6,053 nt of DNA from Actinomycetota bacterium (GTDB lineage: Bacteria; Actinomycetota; Actinomycetes; Mycobacteriales; Mycobacteriaceae). Where the stretch lies: contig SYAA01000266.1 of assembly GCA_005789055.1 (NCBI GenBank), positions 1 to 6,053 of the forward strand, written 5' to 3'. Numbering within the stretch: the first letter of the stretch is position 1; every line of letters starts with the position of its first letter. Shown piece after piece: positions 1 through 5,672 of the stretch. The translations under genes were made by a program, and so were the position numbers. Under the pieces are notes generated by a model. The model was not told where the DNA came from and made no database searches. It saw nothing but the letters and a program-made list of their open reading frames with translations.

Positions 1-5
1 CCTGA
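1..5 (+). other. Probable 3' end (stop codon) of an upstream co-transcribed gene
   Basis: The TGA at positions 3-5 shares its A with the ltp2 ATG at 5-7 (TGATG), the usual one-base stop/start overlap of coupled actinobacterial operon genes. In M. tuberculosis the gene directly upstream of ltp2 is chsH1 (Rv3541c), followed further up by chsH2, chsE2 and chsE1, so chsH1 is the expected owner of this stop. Only five bases are visible, so the identity is inferred from conserved gene order and cannot be read from the sequence. Confidence 0.4.
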
Positions 6-1174
6 TGCCCGGCGAGCTTTCCGGCAAGGCCGCGATCGCGGGGATCGGTGCCACTGACTTCTCCAAGGACTCTGGCCGCAGTGAGCTGCGCCTTGCCGCT
101 GAGGCCGTGTTGGCCGCACTCGATGACGCGGGTCTGACGCCCGCGGATGTCGACGGCATGGTGACCTTCACCATGGACTCCAACACCGAGGTAGCCGTAG
201 CGCGTGCCACGGGTATCGGGGATTTGAAGTTCTTCTCCAAAATTCACCACGGCGGCGGTGCGGCATGTGCGACGGTCCAGCAGGCCGCGATTGCGGTAGC
301 CACCGGTGTGGCGGATTGTGTTGTGGCATATCGGGCTTTCAACGAACGCTCCGGGATGCGGTTCGGCCAGGTGCAGATGCGGCTGATTCAGGGTTCGGAT
401 TCGACCAGCGTCGACAACTCATACTCCTACCCGCACGGGTTGACCACACCTGCAGCTCAGGTGGCAATGATCGCCAAGCGCTACATGCACCTGTCGGGAG
501 CCACCAGCCGCGACTTCGGAGCGATCTCAGTCGCCGACCGCAGGCACGCGGCCAACAATCCCAATGCCTACTTCTACGGCAAGCCCATCACCATCGAGGA
601 TCATCAGGCCTCCCGATGGATTGCCGAGCCGCTGCGGCTGCTGGACTGCTGCCAGGAGACCGACGGTGGAGTGGCCATCGTGGTGGTGTCCGCTGAGCGC
701 GCCCGTGATCTCAAGCACCGGCCGGCGATCATCGAGGCCGCCTCGCAAGGCTCGAGCCCTGACCAGTACTCCATGGTGAGCTATTACCGACCCGAGCTTG
801 ACGGCCTGCCGGAGATGGGCCTGGTGGGCCGGCAACTATGGGCACAATCCGGACTCACGCCGACCGACATCCAGACCGCGATCCTCTACGACCACTTCAC
901 GCCGTTCACGCTGATTCAGTTGGAGGAGTTAGGTTTCTGCGCCAAGGGCGACGCCAAAGACTTCATCGCCGATGGCGCGATCGAGATCGGCGGGCGGCTG
1001 CCCATCAACACTCACGGTGGCCAACTCGGTGAGGCTTATATCCATGGGATGAACGGCATCGCCGAGGGTGTGCGGCAGTTGCGCGGAACGTCGGTCAACC
1101 AGGTCGATGATGTCGAGCATGTGCTCGTCACCGCCGGTACCGGTGTGCCGACATCTGGTCTTATTCTCGGCTGA
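5..1174 (+). CDS. ltp2: Ltp2-type steroid side-chain-cleaving aldolase (thiolase superfamily)
   Basis: This 389-aa protein matches mycobacterial Ltp2 (Rv3540c family, about 386 aa) over its full length. In the known pathway Ltp2, with the DUF35 domain of ChsH2, performs a retro-aldol cleavage of 17-hydroxy-3-oxopregn-4-ene-20-carboxyl-CoA to androstenedione and propionyl-CoA in the cytoplasm. The fold is thiolase-like: an N-terminal IAGIGATDFSK segment (residues 11-21), a glycine-rich HHGGGAACAT stretch (81-90), and a C-terminal INTHGGQLGEAY motif (334-345). The two tyrosines I recall as catalytic in Ltp2 studies correspond to Tyr295 (in LYDHF) and Tyr345 (in GEAYIHG); both are present. The ATG at 5 is favoured because it overlaps an upstream stop and gives the family N-terminus; its ribosome-binding site lies outside the window. 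It is probably the last gene of its operon, since a 117-bp gap with a strong palindrome follows. No truncation or lost key residue was seen. Confidence 0.93.
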   Translation: MPGELSGKAAIAGIGATDFSKDSGRSELRLAAEAVLAALDDAGLTPADVDGMVTFTMDSNTEVAVARATGIGDLKFFSKIHHGGGAACATVQQAAIAVATGVADCVVAYRAFNERSGMRFGQVQMRLIQGSDSTSVDNSYSYPHGLTTPAAQVAMIAKRYMHLSGATSRDFGAISVADRRHAANNPNAYFYGKPITIEDHQASRWIAEPLRLLDCCQETDGGVAIVVVSAERARDLKHRPAIIEAASQGSSPDQYSMVSYYRPELDGLPEMGLVGRQLWAQSGLTPTDIQTAILYDHFTPFTLIQLEELGFCAKGDAKDFIADGAIEIGGRLPINTHGGQLGEAYIHGMNGIAEGVRQLRGTSVNQVDDVEHVLVTAGTGVPTSGLILG

Positions 1175-1190
1175 GGTTCTTATCCCCTCA

Positions 1191-1248
1191 CCGACCGTTA
1201 CACCAGCGCGACGGTCGACGCCCATTGTCGCGCTGGCGTAACGGTCGG
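1191..1248 (+). repeat. 58-nt palindromic element, copy 1 (possible terminator hairpin)
   Basis: Two 22-nt arms (1191-1212 and 1227-1248) are inverted complements at 21 of 22 positions; the single mismatch is A1202 against C1237. They are separated by a 14-nt loop that contains TCGACGCCCA. The element starts 16 nt after the ltp2 stop and ends 43 nt before the next gene's ATG. Without gaps it is about 76% identical (44 of 58) to the element at 2122-2179. It could terminate ltp2 transcription, but no T-tract follows, and the similarity of the loop and arms to the second copy suggests a dispersed repeat family rather than two independent hairpins. It could also act as an operator for the downstream gene. 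Confidence 0.8.
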
Positions 1249-1291
1249 CGGGTCATACCGGCTTGTCGGTGCCCGGCGGCACACTCTGGCC

Positions 1292-2161
1292 ATGAATTAC
1301 CCCTTCATCGGGAGTGAGGCCGTTGCAGCAGGCGCGCTCTCCAAGAGCGCGCTGCGATCGCAGTACAACCGGGTCTTCCCGGACGTCTACCTCAACCGGG
1401 AGGCTGATCGAACACCGGTGACGCTGGCGCGGGCCGGCTGGTTGTGGTCGGGGCGGACGGCGGTGGTGGCCGGACGGTCCGCGGCCGCGCTACTCGGTGC
1501 AAGCTGGGTGGACGCAAAAAGTCCGGTGGAACTGATCCACGGAAATCGAAATGCACCTGTCGGTATCGCGGTCCACGGCGATCGCACGGCCGCGGATGAG
1601 ATCACCACCCTGGACGGCATGGCGCTGACCAGCCCGGAACGAACCGCATTGGATCTCGGCTGCTGGTATCCGCTCGGTGCCGCGGTGGCGAGTTTGGATG
1701 CGTTGGCGGCGGCGACCTCGGTCGATCTGGTCCGGGTTGCGATCCTTGCTGAGCGCTACCCGGGGAGACGGGGTATCAGGCGCGCCCGGCGGGCGCTCTC
1801 GCTCGTTGACGGTGGAGCGCAGTCGCCGAAGGAGACATGGCTGCGATTGCTACTGATTCAGGGCGGATTTCCGAGGCCGCGGACTCAGATACCGGTATGC
1901 GACGGCGTCGGTAAGGCGATTGCCTACCTCGACATGGGATGGGAAGAACTCAAGGTCGCGGTCGAGTACGACGGGGAGCAGCATCGCACCGACCGCCGCC
2001 AATACACCTGGGATGTTCACCGATTGGAGCTGCTCAGCCAACTGGGTTGGACCGTCGTCCGAGTGCTCGCTGGCGACCGCCGGGAGGATATTCTGATGCG
2101 CGTTCATGAGGCGATCGGTCGCCGAGCGTCCCTCCAGAGCGACATTCGACGCCCAGCGTGA
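1292..2161 (+). CDS. DUF559 / Vsr-like PD-(D/E)XK nuclease-fold protein with AbiEi-like N-terminal half
   Basis: This 289-aa protein has no established function. Its C-terminal third (about residues 178-265) reads as a DUF559 domain of the very-short-patch-repair endonuclease-like fold: SPKETWLR (178-185), YLDMGW with Asp214, then VAVEYDGEQH (222-231) with Glu225 and Asp227 as candidate metal ligands, and a hydrophobic strand LGWTVVRVLA (251-260). The N-terminal part (FIGSEAVAAGALSKSALR, then FPDVYL) resembles the winged-helix region often labelled AbiEi antitoxin-like in mycobacterial DUF559 proteins. No AbiEii toxin partner, signal peptide or membrane segment is visible. The ATG at 1292 has no clear Shine-Dalgarno; it is chosen because the protein then begins directly with the family-like segment. 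The gene lies 117 bp past ltp2, faces chsH3 tail to tail, and is bracketed by two related palindromes, the second encoding its last dozen residues. It shows no link to steroid chemistry and occupies the slot where M. tuberculosis carries PPE63, so acquisition or shuffling is plausible. The family call is fairly sure; DNA cleavage is unproven. Confidence 0.8.
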   Translation: MNYPFIGSEAVAAGALSKSALRSQYNRVFPDVYLNREADRTPVTLARAGWLWSGRTAVVAGRSAAALLGASWVDAKSPVELIHGNRNAPVGIAVHGDRTAADEITTLDGMALTSPERTALDLGCWYPLGAAVASLDALAAATSVDLVRVAILAERYPGRRGIRRARRALSLVDGGAQSPKETWLRLLLIQGGFPRPRTQIPVCDGVGKAIAYLDMGWEELKVAVEYDGEQHRTDRRQYTWDVHRLELLSQLGWTVVRVLAGDRREDILMRVHEAIGRRASLQSDIRRPA

Positions 2162-2179
2162 CGCTGGTGTAGCGCTCGG
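2122..2179 (+). repeat. 58-nt palindromic element, copy 2, overlapping the end of the DUF559 gene
   Basis: This is the second copy of the element at 1191-1248: same orientation, same arm length (22 nt) and same 14-nt loop, aligning without gaps at 44 of 58 positions. Its own arms are degenerate (15 Watson-Crick pairs plus one G-T of 22), but the outer eight positions pair fully, counting that G-T. One stem position shows a paired exchange: C1195-G1244 in copy 1 is G2126-C2175 here. Inside it, CCAGCGT-G-ACGCTGG (2153-2167) is a perfect 7-bp palindrome spanning the TGA stop at 2159-2161. The copy ends 16 nt before the stop codon of the convergent hydratase gene, so it may serve as a two-way transcription terminator. 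Confidence 0.7.
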
Positions 2180-2195
2180 CGGATGAGAACGAACG

Positions 2196-3056
2196 CTAAG
2201 CCGGAACCAGTTCCACATCGGACAGCACCGCAGCGTTGTCGCGGCCGGGTGCGGTGACGACGCCGACGTAGCGGCCGCCGCCCTTCCACACCGAGGCTTT
2301 CAGGGTCTCGCCGGGGAACACCACGCCCGCGAACCTCGCCCCGTCGGAGCCCACCCTGTTCGCATCCGCCTCGAGCGCGGTATCGGTGAGCGCCTTGCAC
2401 ACCATGCCGTAGGTACACAGCCCGTGCAGGATCGGCCGAGGAAAGCCGGCCGCGGCGGCGAACTCAGGGTCGGAGTGCAGTGGGTTGCGGTCGCCGCAGA
2501 GGCGGTACAGCAGTGCCTGCTGCGGCAGCACCGGGATGTCGATCTCGAGGTCGGGAGCGCGCTCGGGTGCCGACACGGACGTCGACGGCCCGCGTTCACC
2601 GCCGAAGCCCCCCTCGCCGCGCGCGAAAATTGAACGCTTCACCGTCCACAGCAGATTGCCGACCGGATCGGTGACCGTCGTCTCGTTCACGATCACCGCG
2701 GCCTTGCCCTTGTCCCAGACATCGGTGATCCGGGTCACCGAGCGCGCCGAGCCACTCGGAGGCAGCGGGGCGGCAACGCGCACCGCTTCGCTGGCATGCA
2801 GGACGCGGCTCAACTCGATGTCGATCCCTGGGAAGCTGACCCTCGGTGCCTCGGTCATGTGGAACGTCGACGCGACGCTACTGAACGTCGGCAACACCTG
2901 CGGGGTGTTGTCGGCGAGGTAACGCAGTTCGTGGGGGTCCATCGGATCTCGGCCGGCACCCAACGCCAGGTGGTAAAGCTGGACTTCGCTGCTGGACCAG
3001 GAGAACTCAACCGGTTCCAGTTCGGCGCCGAGAGCGACGCCGAGATCGATGGGCAT
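2196..3056 (-). CDS. chsH3: MaoC-type (R)-specific enoyl-CoA hydratase of sterol side-chain oxidation (Rv3538-like)
   Basis: This 286-aa double-hotdog MaoC hydratase has the same length as M. tuberculosis Rv3538, annotated hsd4B and later called ChsH3. That protein is reported to hydrate the C22 double bond of a cholesterol-derived enoyl-CoA, 3-oxo-cholest-4,22-dien-24-oyl-CoA. The hydratase-2 signature is complete in the C-terminal half: Tyr184, then GDRNPLH at 188-194 with the expected catalytic Asp189 and His194, followed by FAAAAGFPRPILHGL (199-213). The N-terminal half (1-150) lacks this motif, as is usual for the substrate-pocket repeat. The ATG is separated from the kstD TGA by one base, so the gene is almost certainly co-transcribed and translationally coupled with kstD and under the same KstR control. 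The stop (complement of 2196-2198) lies 34 bp from the stop of the convergent DUF559 gene. The enzyme class is certain; the exact substrate is taken from the orthologue. Confidence 0.88.
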   Translation of the reverse strand: MPIDLGVALGAELEPVEFSWSSSEVQLYHLALGAGRDPMDPHELRYLADNTPQVLPTFSSVASTFHMTEAPRVSFPGIDIELSRVLHASEAVRVAAPLPPSGSARSVTRITDVWDKGKAAVIVNETTVTDPVGNLLWTVKRSIFARGEGGFGGERGPSTSVSAPERAPDLEIDIPVLPQQALLYRLCGDRNPLHSDPEFAAAAGFPRPILHGLCTYGMVCKALTDTALEADANRVGSDGARFAGVVFPGETLKASVWKGGGRYVGVVTAPGRDNAAVLSDVELVPA

Positions 3057-3057
3057 C

Positions 3058-4770
3058 TCAGCTGTTCCGTGCCCCGGACTGGACCGGCTCGGAAACCCCT
3101 GCCAGGTGCAGCGCAGCGAGATAACCGAAGGTCATCGCCGGTCCGATGGTGCCGCCCGGTCCGGGATAGGTGTGGCCCATCACCGGCGAACTCACGTTCC
3201 CGGCCGCATAGAGGCCTTCGATGACCGATCCGTCATCGCGCAGCGCCCGGCCGTGAACGTCGGTGCGGATGCCGCCCTTGGTGCCGAGATCGCCGGGAAC
3301 CATCTTCGCCGCGTAGTACGGCGGATGCGTGAGTTCACCGAGGTTCGGGTTTGGCTTGTTCCGCGGGTCGCCATAGTAGCGGTCATACGCGCTCTCGCCG
3401 CGGTGAAAGTCCTCATCCACCCCGGAGCGCGCGAAGCCGTTGAATCGTTGAACGGTGTCGGTGAACGCCTGGGTGGGCAGTCCCGTGGCGGTGGCCAACC
3501 CTTCCAGGGTATCGGCCTTCACGATCACTCCGGATTCCATCCACTTTTTCGGAATCCGTTGTCCAGGTTGCAATCCCGCGAAGATATAGCGATCTCGATA
3601 TTGCTGGTCGAAAACCAGCCAGGCAGGAATGTTCTCACCTGGTCCGTCGCCCTGGCCGTACTCCCCGCCATACATGCGGTGGCACGCCTCGACGTAGGGC
3701 ATCGACTCGTTCATGAATCGCTGGCCGGACATGTTGACGATGATGGATCCCGGCGAGTTGCGTTCGGACAGCGCGAACCACGGCGCACCCTCGAGTGGCA
3801 CGGTCGGGCCCCACCAAGCATCTTCCATCAGTTCCAATGCGGCGCCAAGCTTTTCGGCCGCCGCGATACCGTCGCCGGTGTTGGCCTTCGCTCCGACTGT
3901 CCAGTCGGTGGTGATCGGGCCGCGTTGGTACTTCACCCGCATCTGCTCGTTGTGTTCGAATCCGCCACTGCCGAGGATCACCCCGCGACGGACCCGGATG
4001 AGGGTCGGGTCGGCCGCTTCGGGGCCGGTCATGTCTCGGACGTAGACGCCGCGCACGACGCCGTCTTCGTAGTACAGGTCGGTCAGTGCGGTGTTCAGCA
4101 GGACCGGAACCCCCGCTTCGCGCAGGCCGATTCGCAGCGGGGCGATCAGTGCCCGGCCCATTCCCACCAGATTCTTGCCCCGCATACCCGCCCACACGGT
4201 GCGGGCGCCCACCTTCAGGCTGCGCAGGACACCACGCGGATGGCGCTTGAGTTGGTTGAGGCGCACGTAGTCCTGCTGCATCACAACAACGTTGAGCGGT
4301 ACTTTGCCGTAGGCAGGTTCCAGGCCGGGCATATCCGGGCCGAGCTTCTTGGCATCGAAGGGTTTGGGTTCGATTGAGCGTCCGCCCGGCCGGCCGCCGG
4401 GGGTTTCGGGGTAGTAATCGGAGTAACCCGGCACCCAGCACATCTCCAGAGGTGTGTTCTGTAAGACGAATGACAGCATCTCCGGAGCTCGGTCCAGATA
4501 GGTGTCGATACGTTCGGGTTCGACCACATCGCCGATGATCGTGTGCAAGTAGGTGCGCGCGGCGTCGGCGGTGTCGGTCACGCCGTCGCGCTTGAGGATC
4601 TCATTGTTGGGGATCCAGACGCCGCCGCCCGACCGGGCGGTCGAACCGCCGAAGTGCGCTGACTTCTCGATGACCACCGCGGAAAGACCCTGGTGAGCTG
4701 CGGTCAGCGCGGCAACCATGCCAGCGGCCCCGCTGCCGACGACGATGACGTCGTATTCCTGAACTGTCAT
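3058..4770 (-). CDS. kstD: 3-ketosteroid delta1-dehydrogenase (FAD-dependent)
   Basis: KstD (570 aa) oxidises the C1-C2 bond of 3-keto-4-ene steroids, for example androstenedione to androstadienedione, preparing ring B for opening after 9-alpha-hydroxylation. Visible signatures are the N-terminal FAD-binding VGSGAAGMVAALTAA (11-25), Glu35 at the end of the second strand (VVIEK), the GGSTARSGGGVW motif (41-52), and the C-terminal FAD-contact segment GLYAAGNVSSPVMGHTYPGP (519-538). By comparison with the Rhodococcus KstD1 active site as I recall it, Tyr119 (YSDYY), probably Tyr359 (in SMPYVE), and Tyr535 with Gly539 (in TYPGPGG) are the catalytic residues; all are present. The length fits the longer mycobacterial forms (about 560-570 aa). 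The ATG at 4770 gives the flavoprotein N-terminus at the right distance and has no Shine-Dalgarno; a -10-like TATAAC ends 10 nt before it, so the mRNA is probably leaderless or nearly so. It heads a two-gene unit with chsH3 and diverges from hsaE across a KstR operator. Confidence 0.96.
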   Translation of the reverse strand: MTVQEYDVIVVGSGAAGMVAALTAAHQGLSAVVIEKSAHFGGSTARSGGGVWIPNNEILKRDGVTDTADAARTYLHTIIGDVVEPERIDTYLDRAPEMLSFVLQNTPLEMCWVPGYSDYYPETPGGRPGGRSIEPKPFDAKKLGPDMPGLEPAYGKVPLNVVVMQQDYVRLNQLKRHPRGVLRSLKVGARTVWAGMRGKNLVGMGRALIAPLRIGLREAGVPVLLNTALTDLYYEDGVVRGVYVRDMTGPEAADPTLIRVRRGVILGSGGFEHNEQMRVKYQRGPITTDWTVGAKANTGDGIAAAEKLGAALELMEDAWWGPTVPLEGAPWFALSERNSPGSIIVNMSGQRFMNESMPYVEACHRMYGGEYGQGDGPGENIPAWLVFDQQYRDRYIFAGLQPGQRIPKKWMESGVIVKADTLEGLATATGLPTQAFTDTVQRFNGFARSGVDEDFHRGESAYDRYYGDPRNKPNPNLGELTHPPYYAAKMVPGDLGTKGGIRTDVHGRALRDDGSVIEGLYAAGNVSSPVMGHTYPGPGGTIGPAMTFGYLAALHLAGVSEPVQSGARNS

Positions 4771-4772
4771 AC

Positions 4773-4786
4773 TAGAACACGTTATA
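4773..4786. promoter_or_regulatory. KstR operator
   Basis: TAGAACACGTTATA fits the established KstR consensus TnnAACnnGTTnnA at every fixed position. KstR is the TetR-family repressor of the mycobacterial cholesterol regulon, released by cholesterol-derived CoA thioesters. The site starts 2 bp upstream of the kstD ATG and covers the likely -10 elements in both directions, so one bound dimer could silence both the kstD-chsH3 and hsaE-hsaG units. No second copy of the motif was found in the window. Confidence 0.9.
4781..4786 (-). promoter_or_regulatory. Candidate -10 element of the kstD promoter
   Basis: On the minus strand this hexamer reads TATAAC, one base from the sigma70/SigA-type TATAAT. 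It lies wholly inside the KstR operator and ends 10 nt before the kstD start codon, placing transcription start within a few bases of the ATG. That fits a leaderless or near-leaderless transcript and the missing Shine-Dalgarno. No convincing -35 was found, which is common for mycobacterial promoters. Confidence 0.55.
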
Positions 4787-4790
4787 GAAT
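4785..4790 (+). promoter_or_regulatory. Candidate -10 element of the hsaE promoter
   Basis: TAGAAT fits the mycobacterial TAnnnT -10 pattern and overlaps the right edge of the KstR operator. Transcription would start near 4797 and leave a leader of about 80 nt before the hsaE ATG. This is a pattern match only; a start nearer the gene is possible. Confidence 0.35.
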
Positions 4791-4876
4791 CACCCCGCCC
4801 GGGCGCTACTGGCCAACCGGGCTACCTGAATTTTTACCGACGCCTGAACCGGCCGGACGACGATGGGACCTGCGGA

Positions 4877-5662
4877 ATGCTCAGCGCTGCTATCCGTGCC
4901 GAACTTGCCGCAGAGTTAGCCGACGCGGAACGGACCCGGGTCCCGATGAGCCCGCTGATTGTCGCGCACCCGGGTATCGACGTTGTCGACGCCTACGAGA
5001 TCCAACTCATCAATATCCGGCAGCGGATCGCCGAGGGTGCGGTGGTGGTGGGCCACAAGGTGGGCCTGTCCTCGGAGGCGATGCAGAAGATGATGGGGGT
5101 CGACGAACCCGACTACGGCCACCTGCTCGCCGATATGGAGGTGTTCGAGGACGTCCCGGTGGAAGCGGGGAAGTATCTGTTCCCGCGGGTGGAGGTCGAG
5201 GTCGGATTTCTCCTGGCCGAGGATCTCCCGGGCGCGGGCTGCACCGAGGACGACGTGTTGGCGGCGACCGCCGCGTACGCTCCGTCGATCGAACTCATCG
5301 ACACCCGAATCAAGGACTGGAAGATCGCACTGTGCGACACCATCGCCGACAACGCGTCGTCGGCCGGATTCGTACTGGGGCAGCAACGGGTGTCACCGAA
5401 GGACATCGACATCACCGCCATTGATGCGGTGTTGACCCGCAACGGCGAGGTGGTGGCCGAAGGCCGCAGCGACGCCGTGCTGGGCAATCCCGTCACCGCT
5501 GTGGCGTGGCTGGCCCGCAAGGTGGACAGCTTCGGAGTCCGGTTGCGAGCCGGTGACATCGTGCTGCCCGGTTCGTGCACCAGGGCCATCGACGCCCGCC
5601 CGGGTGATGAGTTCGTGGCAGATTTCGCCGGCTTGGGCTCGGTCCGATTGTCCTTCGAATAG
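4877..5662 (+). CDS. hsaE: 2-hydroxyhexa-2,4-dienoate hydratase of steroid ring degradation (FAH superfamily)
   Basis: This 261-aa protein has the same length as M. tuberculosis HsaE (Rv3536c) and belongs to the 2-keto-4-pentenoate hydratase group of the fumarylacetoacetate-hydrolase fold. It adds water to 2-hydroxyhexa-2,4-dienoate, the C6 fragment released by HsaD from rings A/B, giving 4-hydroxy-2-oxohexanoate for HsaF. The metal-binding acidic triad of the family is visible: Glu106 and Glu108 in PRVEVEVGF (103-111) and Glu139 in PSIELIDTR (136-144). VGHKVGLSS (58-66, with Lys61) and Asp79 in EPDYGHLL are typical active-site segments, and the C-terminal [15 protein letters not shown] (230-244) is characteristic. 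The ATG at 4877 is supported by a GGGA at 4865-4868, 8 nt upstream, and by the family N-terminus MLSAA. It is the first gene of a plus-strand operon with hsaG, divergent from kstD and presumably repressed by KstR. It appears intact. Confidence 0.94.
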   Translation: MLSAAIRAELAAELADAERTRVPMSPLIVAHPGIDVVDAYEIQLINIRQRIAEGAVVVGHKVGLSSEAMQKMMGVDEPDYGHLLADMEVFEDVPVEAGKYLFPRVEVEVGFLLAEDLPGAGCTEDDVLAATAAYAPSIELIDTRIKDWKIALCDTIADNASSAGFVLGQQRVSPKDIDITAIDAVLTRNGEVVAEGRSDAVLGNPVTAVAWLARKVDSFGVRLRAGDIVLPGSCTRAIDARPGDEFVADFAGLGSVRLSFE

Positions 5663-5668
5663 GGGAAG
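5661..5668 (+). promoter_or_regulatory. Ribosome-binding site of hsaG
   Basis: AGGGGAAG is a strong purine-rich Shine-Dalgarno that overlaps the hsaE stop codon (TAG, 5660-5662) and ends 4 nt before the ATG at 5673. It fixes that ATG as the hsaG start and suggests coupled translation with hsaE. Confidence 0.75.
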
Positions 5669-5672
5669 ATCC

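Noticed and set aside
30..41. 12-bp palindrome CCGCGATCGCGG, sharing GCGATCGC with 1354-1361
   Set aside because: Short GCGATCGC palindromes are expected by chance in such GC-rich DNA; two copies inside coding sequence with no shared context do not support a repeat family.
1191..1248. A classical Rho-independent terminator after ltp2
   Set aside because: The stem is strong, but no T-tract follows either arm. I list it as a repeat with possible terminator activity instead.
3049..4377. 442-aa open frame on the plus strand antisense to kstD
   Set aside because: It lies entirely over the well-supported kstD frame, has no recognisable family motif or start signal, and is of the kind that GC-rich codon bias produces opposite real genes.
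3635..4441. 268-aa minus-strand open frame in another phase of kstD
   Set aside because: Arg/Pro-rich low-complexity translation inside kstD, with no motif; a codon-bias shadow.
4693..5424. 243-aa plus-strand open frame crossing the kstD start, the operator and hsaE
   Set aside because: It would cross the divergent promoter and overlaps two confident genes; its Arg/Gly-rich translation has no family features.
5586..5598. A possible third copy of the palindrome loop core (ATCGACGCCCG) in hsaE
   Set aside because: It lacks both arms and encodes the conserved AIDARPG segment of HsaE, so the match is explained by protein constraint.
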